DNA of 64,000 nt from Rappaport israeli (GTDB lineage Bacteria > Pseudomonadota > Gammaproteobacteria > Cardiobacteriales > Cardiobacteriaceae). The DNA lies in assembly GCF_001888055.1 (NCBI RefSeq), contig NZ_LXHZ01000027.1:53921-117920 (forward strand). Reading direction: 5' to 3'. Below the pieces are notes generated by a model. The model was not told where the DNA came from and ran no database searches. It saw only the letters and a program-made list of their open reading frames with translations. Of the stretch, positions 19,857-28,839 are shown one piece after another. Within the stretch, counting starts at the first letter, position 1; each line of letters begins with the position of its first letter. Made by a program: the position numbers and the translations under genes.

Positions 19857-20566
19857 TTAGTGCTCAGTGAGCCATTTTTTGAGGGTGTTGGCATCTACTG
19901 GGGCATAAGGTTGTGACCTTAACTCACTATTGAGTTGCATTCTAAATTTCACAAAATCTTTTTCATTATCAATCATTAAAAAGGGATTGCCATTAAATTG
20001 CGCCTCAAGCGTGGTGGTTTCTTCTACGCCGTAATCATGTCCGACCCAAATGTTGGTTTGTTCTGGTAGGCGTTTGATTTTTTGTAAACTGTGATAAAGT
20101 TTGTGTACGTCGCTGGTGTCTAAATCAGCGCGCCCACAGCCATAAACGAATAAAGTGTCGCCAGTGATTAAATCCCCTGATAGATGATAACAACAACTGC
20201 CAATCGTATGCCCTGGAGTGAGCATAACGCCAATGGCGGTTTGCCCAAGCAAAATTTCATCGCCATCTTGTAATAAGATGGCGTCTTTGGGGCAGTCTTG
20301 CCAATGTGGTTGCTCTAATTCGCTAATAAATACGTCAATATCAGGGTGTTGTCTTAAGATGTCATGCACGGCGTTGACATGGTCGTGATGGCTGTGGGTA
20401 AGTAAAATGAGGCTAAGAATTAAGCTTCATCTTCAATTACTTCTAAAATGCCTTCAGCGTCCCATGCTGGGTCAACTAGGGCGACATGATTGCTGCCCTT
20501 ATCCACAATAATATGAATAAAATTGTCGTGGTCTTCAACTTTTAATTGAATAATTTCGTAATTCAT
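19857..20566 (-). CDS. Metallo-beta-lactamase fold hydrolase, glyoxalase II-like (frameshifted)
   Basis: Reconstructed length about 236 residues. The first 48 residues (MNYEIIQLKVEDHDNFIHII, then VDPAWDAEGILEVIEDEA) are followed, after one missing T near 20420 is restored, by LILSLILLTHSHHDH with the zinc-binding HxHxDH motif at residues 58-63. Later metal ligands are visible in LTPGHTIGSCCYHL and TGDTLFVYGCGRADL, and VGHDYG is the last His of the site. The layout matches hydroxyacylglutathione hydrolase and related glyoxalase II enzymes, which hydrolyse thioesters, but the short C-terminal domain prevents a firm substrate call. Downstream of smpB on the same strand. Confidence 0.85.
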
Positions 20567-20584
20567 AAAAACTCGCTTGGATGA

Positions 20585-21061
20585 TTATTGATTGTGTTGC
20601 TTCATAACGCGTGATTTTTGTCTTTGCCAATCGCGCTCTTTTTTGCTCGCGCGTTTGTCATAAGATTTTTTACCCTTGGCAACGGCAAGATTGATTTTAA
20701 CTCTACCATTTTTCCAATATAGATTGATAGGCGCTAGGGTGTAACCTTCACGCTCAACGGCACCAATTAAGCGATTAATTTCATAACGGTGTAGGAGTAA
20801 TTTGCGCGTGCGCGCAGGGTCGGCAATGATATGGGTTGAGGCGGAGGCAAGCGGGGTGATATAAGCGCCAAAAAGGAATAATTCACCGTCTTTAATCAGG
20901 ATATAGCTTTCTTTGATTTGCACGCGCCCTGCACGGAGGGCTTTAACTTCCCAACCCTCTAGCGCAATGCCTGCCTCATAATGGTCTTCTAAGAAATAAT
21001 CATGAAAGGCCTTTCGGTTGGTGATGATGTTGTTATCGTGCGCGGGTTTTTTTTTGCTCAT
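20585..21061 (-). CDS. smpB: SsrA-binding protein SmpB
   Basis: Binds tmRNA and delivers it to stalled ribosomes for trans-translation. The 158 residues show the whole family pattern: [33 protein letters not shown] in consecutive conserved blocks, [16 protein letters not shown], then [10 protein letters not shown] and the basic C-terminal tail [17 protein letters not shown] that enters the decoding centre. It is divergent from ratA, the usual smpB/ratA arrangement. The tmRNA gene itself is not in the window. Confidence 0.96.
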   Translation of the reverse strand: MSKKKPAHDNNIITNRKAFHDYFLEDHYEAGIALEGWEVKALRAGRVQIKESYILIKDGELFLFGAYITPLASASTHIIADPARTRKLLLHRYEINRLIGAVEREGYTLAPINLYWKNGRVKINLAVAKGKKSYDKRASKKERDWQRQKSRVMKQHNQ

Positions 21062-21122
21062 AGGTTTAGAATGGTTTAGAAGCCGTTTAAAATAGGCGAT
21101 AGTTTAATAAAAGGACGTTATT

Positions 21123-21569
21123 GTGCCACAAATTTTCAAATCCAAAAAATTGTTCTATACGCCTAAGCAGATGTTTGACCTAGTGGCGGATATAGAATCC
21201 TACCCAGAATTCTTGCCGTGGTGCGCTAGAGCGCGATTAATCGAGCGCAACGAAAATGAAATTATTGGCTCTATTACTGCGCAAAAGGGTGGATTTAATA
21301 AATCTTTTACCACACGCAATCACTATGACTACCCAAATTGGATGTCCATCTCTTTGCTAGAAGGGCCTTTTAAGCATTTGCAAGGTCGATGGGAATTTAA
21401 ATCTCTGCCAGAAGGAGGGTGTGAGGTCAGTTATCAAATGGATTTTTCTACTCCCTTTTTTTTAGCCCCTTTTTTAGCGCCTTTAATGGAGCATATGGGC
21501 AATACAATGGTAGATAGCTTTGCTAAGCGTGCTGATAGTGTCTATCAAGGTAAAATCAATGACGCGTAA
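21123..21569 (+). CDS. ratA: Type II toxin-antitoxin RatA-like START-domain protein (COQ10 family)
   Basis: A 148-residue START/polyketide-cyclase fold protein. In E. coli RatA was described as a toxin that blocks 30S-50S association, while the wider family includes ubiquinone-binding COQ10 proteins, so the role here is open. The family motifs are QMFDLVADIESYPEFLPWC, the LLEGPFKHLQGRWEF block and a MDFSTPFFL segment. The start is GTG at 21123, preceded by AAGGA. rnfH overlaps its 3' end by 11 bases, the usual ratA-rnfH pair next to smpB. Confidence 0.88.
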   Translation: MPQIFKSKKLFYTPKQMFDLVADIESYPEFLPWCARARLIERNENEIIGSITAQKGGFNKSFTTRNHYDYPNWMSISLLEGPFKHLQGRWEFKSLPEGGCEVSYQMDFSTPFFLAPFLAPLMEHMGNTMVDSFAKRADSVYQGKINDA

Positions 21570-21840
21570 AACCATTCATATTGAAGTCGCCTACGCTTTA
21601 CCCGAACGGCAAAAGATTATTGCTTTGCAGGTTTATGAGGGCATTACGATTCAAGAGGCAGTCGCTCGCTCGGGGATTGTACGATTTTTCCCTGAACTCA
21701 AACTTGATGAAGCCAGTTTTGGTATTTTTAGTCAGGAGCAATCAAAAGATTATGTTTTAAGAGATGGGGATAGGATTGAGATTTATCGACCGCTAATAGC
21801 CGATGCAAAAGAAATGCGCCGCCAGCGGGCACGTAAATAA
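21559..21840 (+). CDS. rnfH: RnfH family ubiquitin-like protein
   Basis: About 93 residues, a small beta-grasp (ubiquitin-like) protein. The start at ATG 21559 gives MTRKTIHIEVAYALPERQ, the family's usual beginning, with AAGG eight bases upstream inside ratA. The motif QEAVARSGI and the C-terminal DGDRIEIYRPL followed by a basic tail (EMRRQRARK) are typical. Named after rnf operons, but when encoded beside ratA its function is unknown. It is convergent with the rhodanese gene. Confidence 0.9.
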   Translation: MTRKTIHIEVAYALPERQKIIALQVYEGITIQEAVARSGIVRFFPELKLDEASFGIFSQEQSKDYVLRDGDRIEIYRPLIADAKEMRRQRARK

Positions 21841-21867
21841 AACGATTAGCTGGCGACGGCGTTAAAA

Positions 21868-22233
21868 TTATTGATTTGTAGTTTGTTCAACGAGGTCTTT
21901 ATAAGCGCCATGATTAATCACATTAACATAGCCCATACTTTCTAGCACTTGTCGAGCTAATTCAGCGCGGCGTCCGCTGCGGCAATATAAGTGAATAGGA
22001 GTGCTTTTATCGGCTACAACTTGCTCGATTTGCTCACCAATTTCCTCGTGAGAAATATTAATGGCTTGTGGTAGATGCCCTTGCTCAAATTCCTCACTTG
22101 TGCGCACGTCAATCCAAACGCCGTTTTCAACCACTTCAGTTGCGCTTTCGTTTGGTGAAGTGGCTGTTTGAGCCTGTGCACTCAAACCTAAACCAAAAGC
22201 ACAAGCAGTTAAAATAATAAGTTTTTTAAACAT
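21868..22233 (-). CDS. Periplasmic rhodanese-like sulfurtransferase
   Basis: A 121-residue protein with a clear Sec signal peptide (FKKLIILTACAFGLGLSAQAQ, cleavage after about residue 20-22) and a single rhodanese domain. The active-site loop is YCRSGRRAE with the catalytic Cys at about residue 84; IDVRTSEEFEQGHLPQAINI is the other signature. The six-residue CRSGRR loop resembles PspE-type thiosulfate sulfurtransferases. It starts 22 bases after the flavoprotein gene on the same strand and is probably transcribed with it. Exported sulfane-sulfur handling is the likely role; the substrate is not known. Confidence 0.85.
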   Translation of the reverse strand: MFKKLIILTACAFGLGLSAQAQTATSPNESATEVVENGVWIDVRTSEEFEQGHLPQAINISHEEIGEQIEQVVADKSTPIHLYCRSGRRAELARQVLESMGYVNVINHGAYKDLVEQTTNQ

Positions 22234-22254
22234 AACAACTCCTTTTTTAAGGTT

Positions 22255-23576
22255 TTAAGAAAATTGAGCAAACAAATCGTTAAGACTTTCGCTCATTGTG
22301 GGGTGGGTGAAAATATAGCTGGCTAGTTGTTGATGGGTAAGCCCTTGGCGAATGGCTAAATCCATAAAATTGATAAGCTCATGGGATTGAGCGCACAGTA
22401 ATTGCACTCCCAATACTTTATCTGTTTTGTTATCAATCACTGCTTTTAATAGTCCATCTGTTTGCTCTAAAATTTTCGCCTTAGGAATGGCATTGGCTTG
22501 TAAAACAGCAGTTTTAACTTCATAACCTTGCTCTTTGGCGGTTTCTTCATTAAGCCCTGTAACAGATAAAGGCGGATTGGTAAATACGCTATAAGGGAAA
22601 GTGCGACCTTTTGTAGTATAGCTACCATCCCCTAAAAGCTGACTTTTAACGACACGATAATCATCCAGTGAGATATAAGTAAATTGTGCAGAACCAGCAA
22701 CATCGCCCATAGCATAAATATGTTTTTGGCTGGTTTGTAAGCGCTCATTAACAACAATAGCGCCCTGCTTATCTGTTTCAATATTGGCTTTATCTAAATC
22801 CAATCCAGAAGTATTGGGCTGCGCCCTGCAGAGATTAACACCGCATCAGCTAGAAAGTCGCCTTCTTCGGTGTGAATGAGCGTTTGCCCGTCTTTTTCAT
22901 CAAGAGATTGAATGCGCTGAGAAAATTTAAACTCAATGCCTTGGCGTTGCATGATTTCCAAAAGATTGTTAGCAATGGCGCGGTCTTCTCTGCCAATAAA
23001 TGTATCAGAGACTTCTAGCACAGTAACTTTACTGCCAAATTGAGCGAACATGCTGGCAAACTCTAATCCAATATAGCCTCCACCAATAATCACTAATTGT
23101 TGAGGTTTTTCGGTTAGTTGCATAATGGAGGTGCTATCGTAAATATTAGGCGCGCTCTCAATGCCTTGAATATCAGGGCGGCGGTTGGTCGCACCCGTGT
23201 TGATATAAATATGCTCGGCTTGAATAATTTGTTCGCCTTCCTCGGTTTGTACAGCAACTTGATGAAAATCAATAAATCGTGCTTTGCCAGTGATGACAGT
23301 AGCGACTTTATCCACCATATCAAAATTAGCTTGATTAAGTTTCTCTATAAGAGAATTTTTCTGCGCAATTGCTTCATTGAGTGGGTGATTGCTTTCTGCC
23401 AAGAATTTAAGTTTTTTACTGGGAATGCAGCCAATGTTAATGCAAGTGCCACCATACATTTTTGCACTTTGCTCAACTAAAATGACGCTTTTACCAGCAT
23501 TTGCAAGCGCTTTAGCAAGCGTTTTACCTGCTTTGCCAAAACCAATAATAAGGTGTTCAATTTGTGTTGGATTCAT
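22255..23576 (-). CDS. RclA-like pyridine nucleotide-disulfide oxidoreductase (frameshifted)
   Basis: FAD-dependent class I disulfide reductase family protein of about 440 residues. From ATG 23576: FAD-binding IIGFGKAGKTLA, redox-active pair C45/C50 in GGTCINIGCIPSKK, NAD-binding VIIGGGYIGLEFA, the second FAD motif IYAMGDVAGSAQFTY, and the dimerisation domain ending FTHPTMSESLNDLF. The sequence resembles E. coli RclA (YkgC), a hypochlorous-acid-induced copper/disulfide reductase, more than Lpd or Gor. The frame breaks at 22814-22815 where one A is missing; restoring it gives AGRSPNTSGLDLDK. A stress role together with the downstream rhodanese is an inference. Confidence 0.85.
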
Positions 23577-23783
23577 GAAAATAACCAATTAGATAAATTC
23601 AAAGAGCGCAGGATTCTATCATAAGGCGAAAGACTATTTGCATGAACAAAAATCCAATGTGAAAGCAGGAGATGATTGGGATGTTTTATAAACAAAAAAG
23701 TTAACAAATTGTTGTGACAATGATTTTATTTTTTATCCTGATTGGGTGTGTGGGTAGGCAGGATATTCTGCAAGAGGATTAAA

Positions 23784-23811
23784 TTGTAAAGTGGGAGAAA
23801 GTGGTTATAAT
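23784..23811 (+). promoter_or_regulatory. Promoter of the dcw cluster (Pmra)
   Basis: TTGTAA (23784-23789) and a perfect TATAAT (23806-23811) with a 16-base spacer, 33 bases before the mraZ ATG. The rest of the 267-base region 23577-23843 is AT-rich and shows no gene. MraZ-type repeats overlap this promoter. Confidence 0.7.
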
Positions 23812-23817
23812 GTGGGA
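23791..23817 (+). promoter_or_regulatory. MraZ-box repeats over the dcw promoter
   Basis: Three direct repeats GTGGGA (23791), GTGGTT (23801) and GTGGGA (23812) lie over the spacer, the -10 box and the start region of Pmra. E. coli MraZ represses its own operon by binding TGGGN repeats spaced ten bases apart. The steps here are 10 and 11 bases and the middle copy is degenerate, partly because it contains the TATAAT. Autoregulation is therefore expected but not shown. Confidence 0.65.
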
Positions 23818-23843
23818 AAATTTTCTGGGCTGGTTTGTCTGTT

Positions 23844-24298
23844 ATGTTCCGTGGTTTTTACACACTTTCACTTGATTCTAAGGGGCGTTTGTCTGTGCCT
23901 ACGAAAGTGCGCGAGCAATTTGCAGAGCAAGAGCAGCAGGAATTTATTCTAACGCTGGATGTGGAGAATAATTTGTTGCTTTATACCTTGTCAGAATGGG
24001 AAATTACGGAAAAAAAGCTAATTAAATTATCGAGTTTGCATAAAGCGTCGCGCATGATTAAGCGGCGTCTGATGGCTTATTCCACAGATGTTTCTATAGA
24101 TAATGCAGGGCGTTTGTTAATTCCTAGTGAGTTGCGCCAAAAACACAGATTGATAAGAAGGTGGTTTTTATTGGGATGGGTAATAAATTTGAGATTTGGG
24201 CACAGGAACGCTGGGATAAGGTAACTGAGGAAGATACTCAGGCGCTTTTAGAGCAGGGTGTGGATTTAGAGGGCGAGTTAGAGTTGTTGTCGCTATGA
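23844..24298 (+). CDS. mraZ: Transcriptional regulator MraZ (frameshifted)
   Basis: AbrB-fold DNA-binding protein that autoregulates the dcw operon, about 151 residues. Start at ATG 23844 gives MFRGFYTLSLDSKGRLSVPTK, with the second half-repeat STDVSIDNAGRLLIPSELR showing the family's tandem DxxGRxxxP motifs. One A is missing from the AAAAA run at 24139-24143. Restoring it gives KTQIDKKVVFIGMGNKFEIW and a normal C terminus ending at TGA 24298. That stop overlaps the rsmH start (ATGA). First gene of the cluster, no convincing Shine-Dalgarno. Confidence 0.92.
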
Positions 24299-25218
24299 GT
24301 GTATCGGAGCATATTTCTGTTTTATTGCAAGAGTCTATTTCGGCGCTAGAGATTAAGCCTGAGGGTTGGTATTTGGACGGAACTTTTGGGCGCGGTGGGC
24401 ATAGTCGTTTGATTTTAGATTCTTTGAATGAAAAAGGACGGTTATATGCGTTAGATAGAGATCCACAGGCGGCCACAAAGGCTGGCGAGATAGAGGATGC
24501 GCGCTTTTATTTTAAACAAACAGAATTTTCTAATATGGCGCATGCATTTCCAGAGGTGGGGCTGGGTTCTTTAGATGGTGTTTTGTTGGATTTAGGGGTG
24601 TCGTCTCCTCAGTTAGATGAAGCAGAACGTGGGTTTTCTTTTTCTAAGCTTGGACCTTTGGATATGCGAATGAATCCTGAAAATGGGTTAAGCGCTAGGC
24701 AATGGTTGTTGCAGACAGATGAAGCAACGCTGATGCGTGCAATTCGTGATTTAGGCGGTGAGCCTCATACGATAGCAAGGCGTATTGCGCGCGCCATTAT
24801 GGCGGTTAGAGAGCAATTGCAGACGACGCTTGATTTGGCGAGAGTGGTGCAAGAGGCAATGCCTAAAAAATTACAAAAATCAGGCTATCATCCAGCAACG
24901 CAGACATTTCAAGCGATTCGGATGATGGTTAATGATGAGGTGGGGGAGATAGAGCGCGCTCTGAGCGCGGCGACAAATTTATTAAAATCTAACGGGATTT
25001 TGGCGGTGATTACTTTTCATGGTGTGGAAGATGCGCTAACAAAGCGTTTTATTCGCGCGCAAGAGGGGGAGATGTTGCCCGCTGAGATTCCAGTGGCACA
25101 GGGGCGACGAAATGCGGTATTGCGTTTGGTTAATCCTGTCATTAAACCATCAGCTCAGGCGGTGGCGGACAATCCAAGATGTAGAAGTGCTCGATTAAGG
25201 AAGGCGGTAAAATTATGA
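24295..25218 (+). CDS. rsmH: 16S rRNA (cytosine1402-N4)-methyltransferase RsmH
   Basis: Methylates N4 of C1402 in the ribosomal P site. The 307-residue protein begins HISVLLQESISALEIKPEGWYLDGTFGRGGHS, in which DGTFGRGGH is the SAM motif. LDGVLLDLGVSSPQLDEAERGFSF and DMRMN are also family signatures, and the C terminus has NPRCRSARLR. Second gene of the dcw cluster, coupled to mraZ by an ATGA overlap; ftsL follows after 10 bases. No defects seen. Confidence 0.96.
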   Translation: MSVSEHISVLLQESISALEIKPEGWYLDGTFGRGGHSRLILDSLNEKGRLYALDRDPQAATKAGEIEDARFYFKQTEFSNMAHAFPEVGLGSLDGVLLDLGVSSPQLDEAERGFSFSKLGPLDMRMNPENGLSARQWLLQTDEATLMRAIRDLGGEPHTIARRIARAIMAVREQLQTTLDLARVVQEAMPKKLQKSGYHPATQTFQAIRMMVNDEVGEIERALSAATNLLKSNGILAVITFHGVEDALTKRFIRAQEGEMLPAEIPVAQGRRNAVLRLVNPVIKPSAQAVADNPRCRSARLRKAVKL

Positions 25219-25228
25219 AGGGGATAGT

Positions 25229-25495
25229 ATGAAATTTATGGTCGTGATATTTATGGCGCTGTTTGTAACTTTAGGGTATTTGGGGGTGAAAACGGTGCAA
25301 TACAGTCAAAAACAAAGTGAGATGGTTGATGCTGTGCAAGCGCTTAAAAAAGAACGCGATAAAATCAATGCTGAATGGACGCAGTTGTTGTTAGAGCAAA
25401 AAATGTTAGCAGATGATGCGGTAATTAATCGCGCGATTCGTGAGGGCTTGGATATGCATTTGCCACAGTCGACTCAGGTGGTGTATTTGAATTAA
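25229..25495 (+). CDS. ftsL: Cell division protein FtsL
   Basis: Bitopic division protein of the FtsQLB complex. It is 88 residues with one N-terminal membrane segment (VVIFMALFVTLGYLGVKTVQ), then a periplasmic coiled coil (MVDAVQALKKERDKINAEWTQLL in two heptad stretches) and the short C-terminal motif typical of FtsL (IREGLDMHLPQ). It is recognised mainly by position between rsmH and ftsI together with topology, because FtsL sequences diverge strongly. Confidence 0.9.
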   Translation: MKFMVVIFMALFVTLGYLGVKTVQYSQKQSEMVDAVQALKKERDKINAEWTQLLLEQKMLADDAVINRAIREGLDMHLPQSTQVVYLN

Positions 25496-25509
25496 GTGCG
25501 GTAGAGATT

Positions 25510-27386
25510 ATGTCTAGATCAGCTTCACGCTACGGCGCTAGCGCACGGCGTAATGTAGTGATGGGAGTATTGGCAATTTTGGGATTACTGCTGATGGCGC
25601 GATTGTTGTATTTGCAAATATACAGCGGTGCGTTCTTGCTTGAAGAAGGGTATAACCGCTCGCTTAGGGTGTTTAAAGAAGATGCGCTTAGAGGGATGAT
25701 TTTAGACCGCGAAGGGGAGCCGTTGGCTATTTCAACGCCTATTTCTTCGGTTGTGGTTGACCCGAAGGTGTTTTGGTCAACTTTAAGAGGGGATTTTGAT
25801 AGGCAGCGTGAACGGTGTTTAAGTGATGCGGTACAGGAGTCGTATTGCCAGTGGATTAATAGCCCTGATTTAAATGAAGAGGTTGCGCTGGTGCGCTATC
25901 AGTATTTACGTTTAGAGCCTATGGCGCAGTTGTTGAATCTCTCAGTAGATGAGTTGTATCGCACTTTAGAAGAGCGGCAGAAAAGGCGCTTTTATTATTT
26001 AAAACGACAGTTGCCGCCAGGGTTGGTGAATGAGGTGGTGGCGTTGAATTTGCCCGGGGTGAGTGGCGAGAGTACCTACCAGCGATTTTATCCCTCTGGG
26101 GAGGTGTTGGGGCAAATTATTGGCTTTACCGATATTGAAGACCAAGGGCAAGAAGGGGTGGAGTTGGCATTTAATAGTTGGTTGGCAGGACAACCTGGGC
26201 GTGTTCGGTATCTGCAGGGTAAAAATAAAAATACCATCGAGGTGGTTGAGGAGGAGGTGCCAGCTTCGCCAGGTGCGCCTTTGCAATTGAGCGTGGATAA
26301 GCGTATTCAATATATTACGCATCAAGTGATGAGTGATGCAATGGCAGAATTTCAGGCGGATTCAGTGTCGGCGGTGGTGGTAGAGGTGAAACGGGGGAGG
26401 TGTTGGCAATGGTGTCTCTGCCTGATGGTAATCCTAATAATAGCGCTGAGCGCATTCCTGAGTTGATGAAAAATCGTGTGATTACAGATGTGTTTGAGCC
26501 AGGTTCGACGATTAAACCAATTGTTATGGCAGCGGCGCTTGATGCGGGCGTGATTACGGAGAAAACTGTTTTTCCTACGCGAGGGAATTATTATATTGGG
26601 CGCAATGTGGTGCGCGATACTAAAAACTACGGCACGCTAGACAGTATTGGGGTGATTCGCAAGTCCTCAAATGTGGGAATGGCGATGATTTCTCAGCGTT
26701 TGCCGCGTGAAAAATATCAGTCGTTTATGCAATCAATTGGATTTGGGCGGTTGTCGGGTATTGAGTTTCCTGGTGAGCAGCGTGGGATTATGCACAATCC
26801 AAAAAATCTTGGGGATTTTGCGTATGCAACGACGAGTTTTGGCTATGGCATTTCGGTAACGGCTTTGCAGTTGGTGCATGCCTATGCCGCGCTGGCTAAT
26901 GATGGAGTGCAAGTGCCGTTGACTTTATTAAAGCGTCAGAAAGCTGAGGCGGGTCGGCGGATTATGAGTGAGCAAACGGCGTTGAGTGTGCGCAAGATGC
27001 TTAAAGAAGCGGTGTCCAATCAAGGCACAGGGCGTAGAAGTAATACTGAAAATTATACGGTTGCTGGAAAAACAGGAACATCGCACAAAATTATTGATGG
27101 GCGTTATGCAAAAAATCGTTATCGTAGTGTGTTTGCAGGTTATGCACCTGCGGATAATCCAAAAATTGCGGTGGTTGTGGTGGTGGATGACCCTAAAAGG
27201 GGGGGATATTATGGGGGTGTGGTGGCAGCGCCTTCTTTTGCCAAAATTACTGAATGGTCTTTGAAAATGCTTGGCGTTTTGCCTGATAAAATTGGTCAAT
27301 CGGGGCATATTGAGCTTGATATTGACCAAGAGGTTTTCGCAAGTGAAGCCAATGAGCTGGAGGCAATTCCTGATGCGCCTATCTGA
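25510..27386 (+). CDS. ftsI: Peptidoglycan D,D-transpeptidase FtsI / PBP3 (frameshifted)
   Basis: Septal transpeptidase. Reconstructed length about 626 residues: N-terminal membrane anchor (VVMGVLAILGLLLMARLLYL), class B PBP dimerisation domain (RGMILDREGEPLAIS), then the penicillin-binding domain with SxxK at GSTIKP (active Ser about residue 333), the SSN motif in RKSSNVGMAM and KTGT in VAGKTGTSHK. One A is missing at 26389-26391; restoring it gives VEVKTGEVLAMVSLPDGNPNN. Its end overlaps the murE start by 14 bases. All three catalytic motifs are intact. Confidence 0.94.
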
Positions 27387-28839
27387 ATTATTAGATGGAT
27401 TGTTAACGTTAGATGATAATAATGCGCGCGTTGAGGTAAAGCGTCTAACTTTAGATACGCGAGAATTAGATGCGCAGACACTTTTTTTAGCAACGCAGGG
27501 GTTACATCATCATGCGTTGGCATTTTTAACCTCACAGCATCAATATGCGCAAGTACTTTATCAAACGCCTTATGCCGATGCGCAAGAGAGCTGGCTGGGG
27601 TTTGCGCATTTAAATGAATGTGTTAGCGAAATTGCGGCGCGCTTTTATGGGCGACCAAGCGAAAAAATGACGCTGGTGGGGATTACAGGCACAGATGGCA
27701 AGTCGTCTTTGGTGTATTTATTAGCTCAAGCGCTGGATTGCGCGATGATGGGAACTATTGGGATGGGTAAGCTACAAGCTTTAAAACCCAGTTCGCATAC
27801 CACTATTGATGCACTGGCGCTACAAAAACAATTGGCGCAGTTTTACGCGCAAGGGATTGAGACAGTGGCGCTGGAGATTTCATCGCATGCCTTAACGCAA
27901 TATCGCGTGGCGGATGTGGCGATAAAAGTGGCGTTGTTTTCCAATTTAAGTCGCGACCATTTGGATTATCATGCCTCTATGGAGGATTATTTTCTTGCTA
28001 AGGCTAGTTTGTTTGCGCGCCCTATTGCGCATGCGGTGATTAATATTGATGATGCTTATGGGCGACGATTATTAGATGAGGGGCGAGTGTTTGTACAAGC
28101 TAAGGTGTGGGCGGTGAGCAGTCAAACACCCTATCAAGTGCGTCCTGAGCGCGCACAGCATACGCTTTGGGCAGAGAATATCGTTTTGCATGCATCGGGC
28201 TTGCGTTTTGATTTGGTTTTAGATGGTGTAGGGCGAAAAAGGGTGGAGAGTGCGCTATTGGCGCGTTTTAATGTAGATAATTTATTAAATGTAGCGGCGA
28301 CGTTGTTGGCGCTGGGGCATTCGTTGGAGGCGGTGGTTGAGCGGTTGGCAAGCTTGCGCGGTGTGCCAGGTCGGGTGGAATGTTTGCCATTGCCCAATGG
28401 GGCGAAGGCGTTGGTAGATTATGCGCATACGCCTGCTGCCTTGCAGGGAGTATTGACAGGGGTTCGCGCTCATGTGCAGGGGCGGTTGTGGGTAATATTT
28501 GGTTGTGGGGGCGACCGCGATAAGGGCAAACGTGCGTTGATGGCGGCGGCGGCGGAGCGTTTTGCTGATGCAGTGGTAATTACAGATGATAATCCACGCA
28601 CAGAAGACCCAATGGCGATTGTTTCAGAGATTATGCGTGGGTTTGAGTGTCCTGAAGCGGTGCAAGTGGTGCGCCCAAGGCAGGAGGCAATAGCCTTTGT
28701 ATTGGCGCATTTATCGCCTAAGGATGCGGTGGTGATTGCAGGTAAGGGGCATGAGAACTATCAGATTATTGGACAGACGACGTTTGCTTATTCTGATCAA
28801 GCGGTGGTGAGGCAGTGGTGTGAGGGGCAAGATGACTGA
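27373..28839 (+). CDS. murE: UDP-MurNAc-L-Ala-D-Glu:meso-diaminopimelate ligase
   Basis: Adds the third peptide residue to the UDP-MurNAc dipeptide. Start at ATG 27373, overlapping ftsI, with GGAGG nine bases upstream. The Mur ligase motifs are GITGTDGKSSLVYL (P-loop), HNLLNVAAT-like DNLLNVAAT and DYAHTPAALQ. The DDNPRTEDP motif is the meso-DAP recognition loop, so the organism has DAP-type peptidoglycan. About 488 residues, normal. murF overlaps its end by 8 bases. Confidence 0.95.
   Translation: MRLSELLDGLLTLDDNNARVEVKRLTLDTRELDAQTLFLATQGLHHHALAFLTSQHQYAQVLYQTPYADAQESWLGFAHLNECVSEIAARFYGRPSEKMTLVGITGTDGKSSLVYLLAQALDCAMMGTIGMGKLQALKPSSHTTIDALALQKQLAQFYAQGIETVALEISSHALTQYRVADVAIKVALFSNLSRDHLDYHASMEDYFLAKASLFARPIAHAVINIDDAYGRRLLDEGRVFVQAKVWAVSSQTPYQVRPERAQHTLWAENIVLHASGLRFDLVLDGVGRKRVESALLARFNVDNLLNVAATLLALGHSLEAVVERLASLRGVPGRVECLPLPNGAKALVDYAHTPAALQGVLTGVRAHVQGRLWVIFGCGGDRDKGKRALMAAAAERFADAVVITDDNPRTEDPMAIVSEIMRGFECPEAVQVVRPRQEAIAFVLAHLSPKDAVVIAGKGHENYQIIGQTTFAYSDQAVVRQWCEGQDD

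Noticed and set aside
20585-21840. smpB/ratA-rnfH as a possible toxin-antitoxin module
   Set aside because: This is the normal housekeeping arrangement in gammaproteobacteria; RatA here is a standard START-domain protein and RnfH is not an established antitoxin.
25494-25502. AAGTGCGGT, the Pasteurellaceae DNA uptake word, between ftsL and ftsI
   Set aside because: I found no enrichment of this word elsewhere in the window; a single copy is expected by chance.
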